DNA of 64,000 bases from Asterias amurensis (taxonomy: Eukaryota > Echinodermata > Asteroidea > Forcipulatida > Asteriidae): the NCBI RefSeq assembly GCF_032118995.1, contig NC_092651.1, positions 10,131,285 through 10,195,284 of the forward strand, given 5' to 3'. Shown one piece after another: positions 9,510 through 21,700 of this stretch. Numbering within the stretch: position 1 is the first letter of the stretch; each line of letters starts with the position of its first letter. A model generated the notes under the pieces. That model saw nothing but the letters and a program-made list of their open reading frames with translations, searched no databases and was not told where the DNA came from. The position numbers were made by a program, and so were the translations under genes.

Positions 9510-10890
9510 GTAAGAAGAGAATGGAATGTAATAAATGCTAAAAAAATGTTTAAATACTTCAGTAGCAATGGTGGAAAACTTCTCTAGCAAATATTTTGCT
9601 TGCATTCTAAAAAAAAGCTTTTGAATTGAGAAATGTTAACATTACAGTTTACACGTTAATTAAAGTGATGTGTGTGTCGTGATCAGACCATGACTCGACA
9701 AATTTACGTTTGCGCACTCTTTTCTCTTGACTCTGGTTATTATTATTAATGTCAAAATGTGTTTTATTTTGTTAATGGAGGAATAATGTAGGCCCCCAGT
9801 GACTGGATGGGGCGCTAGATTCATTTTTTTTCCTCGAAAATTTTGACATTATCGGTCATATTTTTAATATATCCTGGTGTCATGTGTTTTCAGTAGGATA
9901 ACAGGAAAATTGTTCACAATCAAAAACTAAATATTTTTGTTTCAAATCATCTATCCAATTTTTCAACAATAACACTTAATACACCTCATGGTGTGTTTTT
10001 AAAGTTTTGGTTTTACGTTGAGAGAGACAGTCCGCCATTAACAGTGCTTATGGCTGCACGACATTGGAGCAACGTTATATGTTTTCACACCTTTCATTGG
10101 TTGGTATTTTATTGAAAACTCAGAAGCTAGTATGGCGTGCAAAATAAATCAAAAATATTATTCAATTACTACTTAACAAATTTAAGTAAACACCCCACCC
10201 CCCTTGAAGCACACACACTTCATAACAATCCCTTTTCCCCCATCAGACCAGTAATGTTTGGTTTCAGGAGATAAGAAACCAATCTATGATATTTTCTCTT
10301 TAATATAGACTTAATATTTATTACACTTATCTGAATTTATTACAGTATGCAGTTAATCAAAACAATTTTTTTGTTGTCATTTTCACTTAATAGATTTTAA
10401 TTTTTTCCCCATATTGGTACACCAAAGAATCCCAAATAGTAACCACCTCACGTGATCCATCTAGTGACCAAAGCAGAATGAAACTCAATCTAGCATATAG
10501 TAATTTTGTTTTGAACTTTCGAGGTTGGATGATGTTTCTTTGACTCATTTGAATGTTGGCATAATAATGCACTAGTGATTTGTACCAAAAATCAATCAAT
10601 TATAAATGTTTGAGCATAACCAACGACAGGAAACTTTATTCTCAGCATGATTAAGCCTGATGAAAATACAGACCGTGAGTAAACTGCATAGAGCTTCTGT
10701 CACCGGTGCAGCTTGCACAATCTCGCGGTAAACGGGAATCAAAGTTGGGGTTCGAAAACATGAGGGTCGATAACGTATGACGCTACGATGTGACCGATAA
10801 TGTCAAAATTTAAAAAAAAATGAATCTAGCGAAATAGCCTAGTTCTAGTGTAGGGTTTTTCAGGTCAAAATTTTATCAATTGAGTAGGTA
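9510..10890. other. Intergenic or intron, no gene seen
   Basis: AT-rich sequence with no supported open frame. If the leader at 9,509 is real, this is the first pirin intron. Confidence 0.5.
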
Positions 10891-11594
10891 GTTGCTATAA
10901 CGTAACCCTCTTTCCGACGGCGTGCGGAGCTTCGGCTGTGTGTGCACGTCACCGGCGGGGTGAACGACTCAGCGCTGCGTGTGGTGCATTGTGTATCCCG
11001 GTAAACTGTGCAGCCGTAGTCTTGGTTCCAAGACCATTGGTGTCGCGCGGTCACACACAACCAACGTTCGGATCTATGCACGGCAAAAACTGTACACGCT
11101 TGTAATTATTGAACATTAGCGGGCGCTCTGTTTCTATGATTTCCGCATCTCACTGCGTGTACAAGACTACGGCTGCACAGTTGCAGAGATACAGAAATCA
11201 CCTCTCGCAGCGCTGAACAAACAGCCGAAGCTCCGCCCCCTCAGACTCAAATTTTCAACCTGGGACATATGTTTTTTACTCTTTCGCTCGGGGATCTGGT
11301 AAGTTTTTGTCCTTTTTATTCAACTTATTTCCTCAGTGGTGTTTTGATTGATATTGTAGGATTCATTAGACATTGAGGATCAAGTTCGTGTTTCAAGAAT
11401 TTGTGTCATGGTTTTCAAAAGTGGTAAAAATGGAGCAAATCTGCTGACTAGCTGTCGAAATTGTACGTTTTTAACCATTTCGCCCTGCACACATTGCGAA
11501 TGGTTCGTAACCATTGGCTACGCCGTCGGCAGGAGGGTTACGTTATCGCAACCCTTCGGCTACGCCGTCGGCAGGAGGGTTACATTATCGCAAC
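10891..11594. repeat. GC-richer inverted-repeat element with duplicated right terminus
   Basis: The left end GTTGCTATAACGTAACCCTC (10,891) is the inverse of the right end around 11,520-11,552. The inner motif GGAGCTTCGGCTGT (10,925) is inverted at 11,222. The right terminal unit (GGCTACGCCGTCGGCAGGAG…) is present twice, about 48 bp apart, at 11,516-11,594. This looks like a non-autonomous DNA transposon. Confidence 0.6.
11265..11298 (+). promoter_or_regulatory. Possible alternative leader exon end with strong donor
   Basis: GGGATCTG|GTAAGTTTTT is a near-consensus donor with no open frame before it. It sits 1.25 kb before pirin coding exon 1 and inside the inverted-repeat element at 10,891-11,594. 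It could serve as an alternative, transposon-derived leader. This is weak evidence on its own. Confidence 0.25.
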
Positions 11595-12117
11595 TATGGA
11601 GTAGGGTGCTGATTTTGGTGTCACCTTAAAGGGAATGCAGAATACATTATAACACTTTTTATATGGAACCAATGGGTGTTGTACTTTTTGACTTAGGCCT
11701 ATGCCATTTTTAGTATTGTAATATTGTCTTGAGGATGAGGACGTATGCACTGCATATTATCTATAGGGCCTTTGATACCTAATTATACCTAAATAAGACA
11801 TTAGATTTTCCTTCACGCAATCATATCTCGGCTTCTGTACTTCTTGTTAACATCGAGCAAACGCTTAATGTATGTATCAATGAGGCATCAGTGGCAAGGT
11901 TGGGAAACCCGTCACATCCGAGAGTGACGTCAATTTTCGAGCATCGGCGGTCGAGGTTGGCTGGATAAGTAAAAAAATCGGCACGCAAAGTGTTCACGTG
12001 TAACTTCGGCGCGTGTTCGGTAAAGCTGTCCGTTTACATTGCCCGCCGTTCACTCATAACTTTATGGCGCACACAATCCTATCTAGACCACCTGTAATCT
12101 AAGACCACATGGACTTT

Positions 12118-12541
12118 TAGTGGCCAAGCAGATAAGAGCAAAAGCACTCAAGCTCTGGTGTTTCTGATCAGCAGAGTGTAGGTTCGAGTCCCAGTCATGA
12201 TACCTGTGTCCTGAATCAAGACACTTCTATGATACTTCGGATGGGACGTAAAGCCGTTGGTCCCGTGTGTTGTGTAGTGCATGAAAAAGAACCTAGTGCA
12301 CTATCGAAAAAGAGAAGGGGTTTGCCCTGGTGTTCCTGGTCTGATTGGCAGCATATTGTGCCAGCAGCACCTTGTATGCCATTACATGGTATTTTAAAGG
12401 AATAGGTCTCATACTTCAATACAAAGCTCCACATACCTTGCAGGGAATAGTACTGTAAGCTTTGATACCCCTAAGGGTGTGATGAAGCGCTATACTAAGG
12501 ACCAAGTACTATTATTAATATTTTTCATTATTTTTATTTAA
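12118..12541 (+). repeat. tRNA-Leu-derived SINE abutting pirin exon 1
   Basis: The head reads TGGCCAAGCAGATAAGAGC…ACTCAAGCTCT…GTAGGTTCGAGTCCC, which matches the A box, CAA anticodon arm and B box of tRNA-Leu. The body (GGATGGGACGTAAAGCCGT…) is shared with 23,930-24,180. The tail is GAAGCGCTATACTAAGG followed by TATT-rich sequence. The tail runs straight into AAAG|ATG of the pirin exon. Confidence 0.8.
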
Positions 12542-12543
12542 AG

Positions 12544-12768
12544 ATGTGGGTCCGACTTGTCAGGATTATAATTTTGATCTTGGTAGCTTTGGAGGTGACA
12601 TCATCCAGCAAGGCTCACGTTGTCACGTTAACGGAATCATTCCCGAACAGTGTGCTTATTACAGCAGCCAACCATACAATGTCTAGGTACATCACTAAAG
12701 CTGTGTTGAGCAATGAGCAGTCTGAAGGAGTCGGGGCTCGTGTAATGCGCAGTATTGGAAGGCCAGAG
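12544..12768 (+). CDS. PIR: Pirin exon 1 with leader-like N-terminal extension
   Basis: The exon can begin exactly at ATG 12,544, preceded by TTTATTTAAAG. It reads [18 protein letters not shown], then about 27 residues, then a second in-frame Met (12,679: [19 protein letters not shown]). Conserved pirin sequence begins near the second Met, which is the standard start. The extension has the form of a secretory signal peptide: basic start, hydrophobic core, then polar TSSSKA. Donor CCAGAG|GTGAGT, phase 0. Confidence 0.85.
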
Positions 12769-15700
12769 GTGAGTGTCACAATCAATATTTGAAGGAAAAA
12801 AATCATTCATAAATACCTCAGACAGTTCCTATTGGTGGAGAGCGCGTCACGTATAAACCTTTGTTTATGACCAGTAAAAAGTGTTGAAACACGGGCGTGA
12901 CATGCAAGCTTGCACCTGTGCTTATAAGACAGTTTCTGCATTCCTATTGGTCGAGAGCAACGGCTGAAACAGTTGTGCCACATCACGCAATACGCGCGAC
13001 ACGCACAGCATTCCCTTATAAGGAGTTGTTTACCCGAGGGCCTTACCATTTCATAGCTGGAGGGGTGTTGTGTTGAAAGAAATTATTGAACAATTATAAT
13101 TTTTGCATTTATTTTACTTTTTGACAAAAAGTGTTGATGTTTTTTGACCGATTTATGAATGGGAATGAAAGTGTGGAATCGGCCAAGATATACCACTTTT
13201 GCATGGAGCATTTTTGTGCCAGTTACAAGGTTTGTACAAAACCGAGATAAAATTTTGTTGCACTGGCATAACGATATTACGCTGGTAAAAAAAAAGTGAA
13301 AATGCTCTGTGATTTTTGGACATGTTTCTTCATCCCACTTCCTCAGCTACAAAACCTGGATCCGTTCTTGATGTTGGATGAGTTTAAAGCCAAGAACTCT
13401 GGTGGGTTTCCTGATCATCCGCACAGGGGCTTTGAAACGGTAACTATATTTGTTCAGGACATTTATTTGACAAACTGTAGGATTAAAATGATTGATAAAA
13501 TATTTTACATGAATTTTGGCAGAGATCACTTTTTCATTCAAATGTTTGCCCATTGAAAATAAGGTCGATGGCCTAAAGTTGTGCATATTAAGCCCGGTTC
13601 ATACTTTCTGCAAATGTAAATGCAAATACGATACAACTTTTGATGTCACAAATTCGCAACAAATAGTTCACATCAGCTCAAATTTGCTCATCTCCTGCGA
13701 AACAATTGCTGCAAAAACAGCCCTGTGGTTTCAAAATTTGTATCACATTCGCATTCACAGGAAGTATGAACCAAGATCAAATCCATCTATCTGGTTGCCT
13801 TGTATGGTCATGTCCAAATCGGTGGCTACAGCTCTGGTACGGTTGGATGGCTGCGTCACCATGTGTTGAAGTATAGGACTTCCTTAGCAACAGTCGTAGC
13901 CCTAGCTGTTGAGTCTTTTGATTAATTCAGATCTAACTTACAAATCTCAATGGCGTCGGTCTACATGACCTAGAGGATAACCTTCAAGATCTTGGTTTAT
14001 GTGTACAAATGCCTCAACAACACAGCTCCTGGCTATTTATCCTCTTTCCTGTCTCTCCATCGGCCTGGCCGCCCAACTCTATGCTCAGCATCCGACACTA
14101 CTCGCCTCATGAAACCTAACTCAATCAAGCTTCTCAAGTCAGCTACAAGTCGCACATTTTCTCATTTTGCTCCACACACCTGGAATGCACTCTCCACCTC
14201 AATCGGGAAATCTGAAATTCGAACATTTTAAATAAGTGTATCAAACATTCTCTGTACCCTATCTAATGCGCTGCACTCTTAGTGGCGCTATACAAGTGCC
14301 CAATATGTATGTGTGTATGTATGTATGTATGTATGTATGGAAGTTGAACATGCGCTAATAGTCTCTTGTAAACTCAACAGTAGTAGTAGCAGCCAATTTG
14401 GATATTTGGATATGGCCTATGCTTTAATTGGTTGTGTTCTAATTGAAGGTACACACCCGTGCTAAAAGCTTTATTGGTAGACCTTCTTGTCTGTAACTAC
14501 ATGTATTTAATTAGTAGTTTTGTGTGTTGGTTTTCAGGTGACCTATTTTCTTGAGGGAAAGTTTTCACATGAAGACTTTGAAGGACATGCTGGGATCCTG
14601 GGGCCAGGAGACCTACAGGTATGAACAATTGATCGCATTCTTAAGTTTGCAGCCCTGCATAAAGCCTGTTTCATACTTCCTGCAAATCGGAATGTGAAGC
14701 GATTTCTGACTTCACATGGCTGTTTTCGTAGGGAATGTTTGGCAGGAGTTGAACACATTTCAACTGTTGTGAATTTGTGACGTCGACATTCGTACTGCGA
14801 TTATGAATCGGGCTTTAATGATGTCACCAAAGTGCTTGGGCCACCTCCGCTCAATGTTGTTATTATTTTAGGAGTCATTCCTCACTTTATGATTGAGTCA
14901 CATTGGTTGGGATTGCTTTTATCAGGGATGTGATTTCTTTATTGTGATTTCTTTGTTTTTATGAAATTAGGCCCTGTCACCAGTCCACACAAGTTAACAG
15001 AGAGCATATTGCCATGCATAGTAATAGTTTTCATATAGCGCTTTCACACCTGAAGGGCGTCTCACAGCACTTCCACCATTATTACCCCTGGTCACTGGGC
15101 CTTAAATCATTCCCTAAACCATCTCGGCTCTCTAGGGAGTATACAGCCTGTGCAACTTGCGATACACGGCTAAATCAATCACAAGAACAGGTACCCATTT
15201 ACCCCTGGGTGGAGAGAAGCAATTGTAGTTAAGTGTCTTGCTCAAGGACACAACTGTCACGATCGGGATTCAAACCCACACTCTGCTGAACAGAAGCACT
15301 AGAGCTTGAGTTTTGTGCTCTTATTCGCTCGGCCACAGCACCCTATATATATGCATACATGAGTGAATATTGACACGCTGTCTGGGATCCGAGTACTTGT
15401 CCTCTATTTCTAGCATTACTGCGGAGTGTCATGATTTTGTGCCCTTTTGTTTCCTTATAAAGCTGTTTCTTGTTTAAAACTATTGGACACTGTTGGTAAT
15501 TACTCAACATAATTTATATCATAACAACTCGGTAACAAGCAATAGAGAGCTGTTGGTAGTATAAAACATTGTGAGAAAGAACTCCCTTTGAAGTAACATT
15601 GTTTTTGAGAAAGATGTAATTTCTCACTAAAATATCAATATAAATCACAAGGGAAACTGACTGGGTAAATTTTGAAATGATTTTTGGGGTTCTCACTAAA

Positions 15701-18700
15701 ATATTAGATCTTTTTAAGCCTGAAGTGTTTTAATTTTTGTAGGCATCTGAACGCACACAAATTTGTGAAACAAGGATTTTTCTTCTTTCATTATTCTCCT
15801 GCAACTTTGATGACCAATTGAGTCCAAATTTTCACAGATTTTGGATACACCAAGTGAGAATACTGGTCTTTGACAATTACCAATTGTCAGTGCCTTTAAA
15901 GTACGCGGACATCATCGGTAAATGTCCGGCATTTGCACTTGATGCGACCCACCGTAACATGAAATAACAAACCTGTGACAATTTAAGCTCAGTCAACCGG
16001 TCACTGGAGTCACAAGAATTGAATGACAAACCTGTGAAAATTTAAGCTCAGTCAACCGGTCACTGGAGTCACAAGAATTGAGGGAAACCACCTTAGTATG
16101 CCTTTACTGTTTTTAGACATCAGGATTTATTTCTCAAGAACTATAGACTTTTAGGCCAAACTATTTCAAGGGAAGTTTTCCACCGCTACCATCTTTATTT
16201 GAACCTTGTTAGTTATCTGTAAATCTATAAGTCAATGTTAAAGTGAGAATACTAGTCTTTGACATTACCAAAGGTGTCCAGTGGAGTGCCTTTAAAGACA
16301 CTGGACACTTTTGGTAACTGTCAAAGACTAGTCTTCACAGTTGGTGTAACTTAACGTATGCTTAAAATAACAAACCTGTGAAAGTCTGAGCTCAATCGGT
16401 CGTCGAAGTTGCGAGAAAACTACTCCACTTCAGAGGGAGCCGTTTCTCACAATGTTTTATACTATGAACCTCTCCCCACTACTCGTTATCAAGAAAGGTT
16501 TTATGATAATAATTATTTTGAGTAATTACCAATAGTGTCCACTGCCTTTAAACCAGTTGTGTAATTTGTTGGTTTTTGTTCCCCCCAACTTGCAGTGGAT
16601 GACGGCAGGAAGAGGCATCGTCCACTCTGAGATGCCAGCATCTGATGGGGTAAACCATGGCTTACAACTCTGGGTCAATCTGGCCAAAGAGTACAAAATG
16701 GTCAAGCCCGCATACCAAGAATTGCTGAGCAAGGACATACCAGAAGTAGAAAAAGATGGGGTCAAAGTTCGCGTCATTGCTGGGGAAGCCTTAGGGAAAA
16801 CGGTAAGAGACAGTTAAAATGACAATTCTGAAAGATGGTGTTTCGGGGGTTGAGGAGCAATTGGGTAAATAAGTTGTACTTACTAAAGGTCTCAACAGTT
16901 CTGTGTTGTGTACCTGACCACAATTCTGTTGGCCGACTAGACGATTTTATCCCTTAATTTTTGCCCTAAATTATACATTTTCCATCGACAACCTTTTTTA
17001 TGGACTCGTGATTTGAGGATCGGTTGTTTTAAAACCTTGTATGCAATAAAATCTTTGTAAATTGATCGACAACCCACATTGAGAAATCATTCAATGAACT
17101 GTGCCCCGCATCGCCCTCTGTAGGCAAAAGTTGTCCATGTTTGATTAGACTTGATCCAAGGCTGTGTATTGTACACAATCTGCAGGCTTGCTGCACAATG
17201 TATGGCAATTCTTGCGACCGGACGACCGCCAATTTCGAACCCTGTAAACTATACTTGCATTAAATTGTGATACTTGTGTCTGGTCTTGCACTAAACAGTT
17301 TTAAAATCTGAAAGTTTGATTTCCAACACTAACTAGTTGGTTTGTTTACTTGTTGTTCTAGTCCAAAGTTTATACCCGGACCCCTACCTCCTACCTAGAC
17401 TTCACTCTGCAGAAAGGAGGTGTAGTTGATCAACCTATTCCACTTGGATGGACAGCTTTTGCGTATATTCTCTCCGGCAAAGCCGCCTTTGGTAGGATTT
17501 AGGATCACTGTTACACTATAGATGGATTGCACATGACGTCGTTGACCACCATCTTTGATTAAACTAGTCTTGATTCAAGGCTGTTGGCTGAGAGTTGTGT
17601 GCAGCTACTACCTGCTTGCACTTTTCCATTTTATCATCAAATATGGCAATAGATGACGCTAAGTGCAGTCCATCTATAGACCTTATGCATTGATGTCATC
17701 CAGCGGCCGTCTTACTGGAAAAACGGTGACGAAACAATCCAAACGCACAGATCTGTACGCGCGGCGCACAGGATTGGCCGATGAACAACCTCCTTTTGAC
17801 CTCTAGGTGAGGGCGCCCTACGGAAATGACGTCATGTGCATAAGGTCTATTGACAACCTTCTTTAGAAGATACTTTCCAATAATAATGCCTCCATGCCTC
17901 CCCAAACTAAATTAATATGTTCTCTGCCTTGTAAAAGTCATAGAGCTTTGTTTATTGGGTTTTTTCTTTGAAAATTATTAGTACTGTTTTCATAGAGTAT
18001 TATTAAATGTGAGTTTTGAATTGAACTGAACTGAATATTTGTTATCATTCTCTCATGAAAGGCACTGGTGACAAGCAGCAGGAAGGCGAGCCACATCATA
18101 CAGTATTGCTGAGTGATGGGGACCATGTACACATCCAGAACAAGGTAAAAAGAAGATGTACACTCGGTGTTTACATTCACTAAACTATACCTTCTCAAAC
18201 ATTTAGTTGAAAGTTTTCAATTCTGATGTTTGAGTTAAGCATTATTCATAAATAACCCTGACAGTTTCGCTAGACCTATTAGTGGAGAGCGCATCAAGTG
18301 GAGGTTTTGAAAGACTCTGGGCACTTTTGGTAATAGACCTATCCATTAGGCTCCCCCACGGTGCACATGTGAGCAAGAACACGTGCGCCTCTCCAATGCC
18401 ATTCTGCACAACTCTGCCGCGGGCGCCAATCGTACGCGTACGCATCTCAGACTTTTGTGTCAGACTTTTGGTTGTGCAATGGGTTGTGATTGGTCAATAC
18501 GCAATAGGGCGGGGCTTAATGGATCGGTCTATTCTCAAAGACCAGTCTTCTAACTAGGTGTATCTCAACATATGCATGAAATAACAAACCTGTGAAAATT
18601 TGAACTCAATCCGTCGTCGAAGTTGCCAGATAATAATGGAAGAAGAAAAAAAAACCTTGTCACACAAAGTCGTGTGTTTTCAGATGCTTGATTTCAAGAC

Positions 18701-21700
18701 CTCAAAATTTTATTTTGAGGTCATGAAATCAAATTCGTGGAAAATTACTTCTTTTTCGAATACTACGTTACTTCAGAGGGAGCCATTTCTCGCAATGTTT
18801 TCTACTATCAACAGCTCCCCATTACTTGAACTACCAAGTAAGCATTTATGCAAACAATTATTTTGAGTAATTACCAATAGTGTCCAGTGTCTTTAAGCAT
18901 TAACAAAATCAATCTTTTAAGTAGTGGGTAGTTTATTAATAAAACATTACCTCCCTAGTTTTTCTCCCTTTCTATATTTTATCCAAGAGAGGGCAGTATA
19001 AAAACTAGTGCTATTTGTGGTTGGGTGCACCGCACTAAAATATAAGCTTCACATAGCAACCAATGCTAAAAACATCCGGATTCCCATATACTATAAAAAG
19101 AATATTTTGAAGTCACACTGGCTCTTGAAAACAAGCCTAATAATTTTTCTATCAACTTAACTTTTAGAACCAAGAAAACCTTGTGGGGTAGCAATGTTTC
19201 ATTGTGTGATCTGTGAAGCACCCAGTATGTTTGCATGTGTCAGCCCCACACACTCACCATTTTCTTATCTTGGAAATCGAGGACTCTTTATTTTTCCATT
19301 GGGTTTGACTTTCATTTAGCAACGGCCAATTTATCCTCACTCTTTCAGAACACCCAGATCCCCATTATTCAAATCATTGGTTTCTGCAGGAAGACACCCC
19401 CACACAACCCATTGATTGGGAGAACTTCAAATCATTTGATTTGGAACAAAGTTGCTGAAATAAATTTCAATTTCTTTCCATCCTATTATAGGAGACGGAG
19501 CCTTGTCGTTTTGTGCTTATTTCTGGCAAACCAATCGGAGAGCCCGTTGTCCAGCATGGTATGTATTGTAATACATCAATAACATTCTCAAATTCAATTA
19601 GATAACTTTCCAATCAGGCCCAATTTCATTGAGCTGCTTAAAGGCAGTGGACACAAATGGTAATTGTCAAAGGCTAGCCTTCACAGTTGGTGTATTTCAA
19701 CATATGCATAAAATAACTAACCTGTGAAATGTTGAGCTCAATCGGTCATCAAAGTTGCAAGATAATAATGAAAGAAGAAAACACCATAGTCACACGAAGT
19801 TGTGTGCGTTTAGATGGTTGATTTCGAGACCTCAAGTTCTAAACTTGAGGTCTCGAAATCAAATTCGTGGAAAATTACTTCTATCTCGAAAACTACTGCA
19901 CTTCAGAGGGAGCCGTTTCTCACAATGTTTTATACTGCCAACCTCTCCCCATTACTCTTTACCAAGTGAGGTTTAATGCTAATAATTATTTTGAGTAATT
20001 ACCAATAGTGTCCACTGCCTTTAAGCAGAGAGTGATGCTCATAGGGAAGGTACACATTTGGTTGTCAAAGACCAGTCTTCTCACTTGGTGTTTCCCAACA
20101 TAAGCATAAAATAACAAACCTGTGAAAATTTGAGCTCATTGAAGTTGGGAGAACATGATGAGAGAAACAACACCCTTGTTGGATGAATTTGTGTGCTTTC
20201 AGATATCAATAAAAGACTTTTAGAAAATACTTCTAGCTAGAAGTCTTTTATTATTTTAGTGAGAAGTTACCTCTTTCTCAAAAAACTACGTTACTTCAGA
20301 GGGAGTCGTTTCCCACAATAATTTATACTATCAGCAGCTCTCCAATAGTTGTTGTCAAGTCAGTTTTTAAGTTAAAATTTATTTTGAGTGATTACCAAAC
20401 GTGTACCTTCCCATTAACACCTTTCTGCTAAGCAAAAATAAGCAGGATACCAGTCACAAATTTAACATGTGAGATGGTACTTTGGCTGGTAACCTTATTG
20501 TAATAAGTATAATTTTGTTGTGGTTAGATACTTTTTGTGATTAAGCAGCTCAGAAAATACTGCTTACCTGGACTTGCTCGTGACAGCATCTCTGGTCGCG
20601 GCAATCAAGAGCGGACACCAACCCTGAGAAATCTGGGAAACGATTCATGCAAGAATTGTTTCTCTCCGATGCTCTAATTGATGCTTCTAATCAACGGGGG
20701 CATTTCAGATGGAATAATTTTGTAGGATGCTTAAAAGACACTGGACACTATTGGTAATTGTCAAAGACCAGTCTCCTCGTTTGGTGTATCTCAACATGTG
20801 CATAAAATAACAAACCTGTGAAAATTTGAGCTCAATTGGTCGTCGGAGTTGCGAGATAATAATGAAAGGAAAAACATCATAGTCACACGAAGATGTGTGC
20901 ATTCAGATGCTTGATTATGTGACCTCAAATTCTAAATCTGAGGTCTCGAAATCAAATTCGTGGAAAATTACTTCATTCTCAAAAACTACTCCACTTCAGA
21001 GGGAGCCAATTCTCACACTCTGTTGTACTATCAACCTCTCCCCATTACTCGTTACCTAGTAAGGTTTTATGCTAATAATTATTTTGACTAATTACCAATA
21101 GTGTCCACTGCCTTTAATACTACAAGTAAGCTTTTGGGTAGGAATTACACAATTCTTTTACCGAGTCATAACGAAAAATTAACCCTACCTTTTAGATCAC
21201 ATTCAGTGTAATAAAATGATCATCACCGGGGTTTAATTTGGGAGAAAAATACTCAAGGCCCCGGGTCTTATAGCTCAAAATAATGACTGAACTAGAATTG
21301 TTTGTACAAAACCAGAATGAGAGAAAAACTCCCTTGTCCTGCAAGGGTTTGAATCTGTCTAAAACTAGCATATTGACAAATTTTTGCACAGGACCCTGGC
21401 AAAATCCAGGTAGATCAAATTTAATCTAATCTGCATAGTTGATGTTGAGGCATTCAGCATGAGAGAATGTGCATGATACCCATACGTACGTAATGAAAAA
21501 CTCTGTAGTTTTAATCCCTTGTGTGCGTTAGCATGCCTGCAGTAAATGGCTGTTTACCGTGAAGCAGGTTATGTTACGTGTATAGGATAGGTTTGACAAA
21601 TGATCGGGTCTGGCCGGTGATTGAGTATGACCGGACATTTGGTCCGAGGAATAGGGTTCCAGGCTCAGATCTTTGCATCCGGTTGTACCATATCACTATC

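Larger units (their letters stand above)
19615..20555. repeat. MITE-G (CAGGCCCAATTTCAT) broken up by two MITE insertions
   Basis: The 5' end CAGGCCCAATTTCATTGAGC is at 19,615. Interior blocks (CTGCTAAGCAAAAATAAGCA, ACCAGTCACAAATTTAACAT, CTGGTAACC) resume at 20,425, ending near TTAAGCAGCTC at 20,550. MITE-A (19,638-20,024) and MITE-C (20,044-20,412) sit between them. Confidence 0.75.

Noticed and set aside
13516-13869. 117-codon plus frame in pirin intron 2
   Set aside because: It runs through MITE-D and unique intron, has no domain, and the pirin exons on either side splice in phase without it.
15240-15345. tRNA-Leu gene on the minus strand
   Set aside because: A- and B-box and anticodon-arm similarity exists, but the acceptor stem does not pair and a SINE body follows directly. 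It is a SINE head.
18600-18866. Plus frames inside MITE-A copies (also 19,755, 22,242, 46,470, 56,900)
   Set aside because: The same frame recurs because the MITE recurs ([17 protein letters not shown]-like). It reflects the element's palindrome, not a protein.
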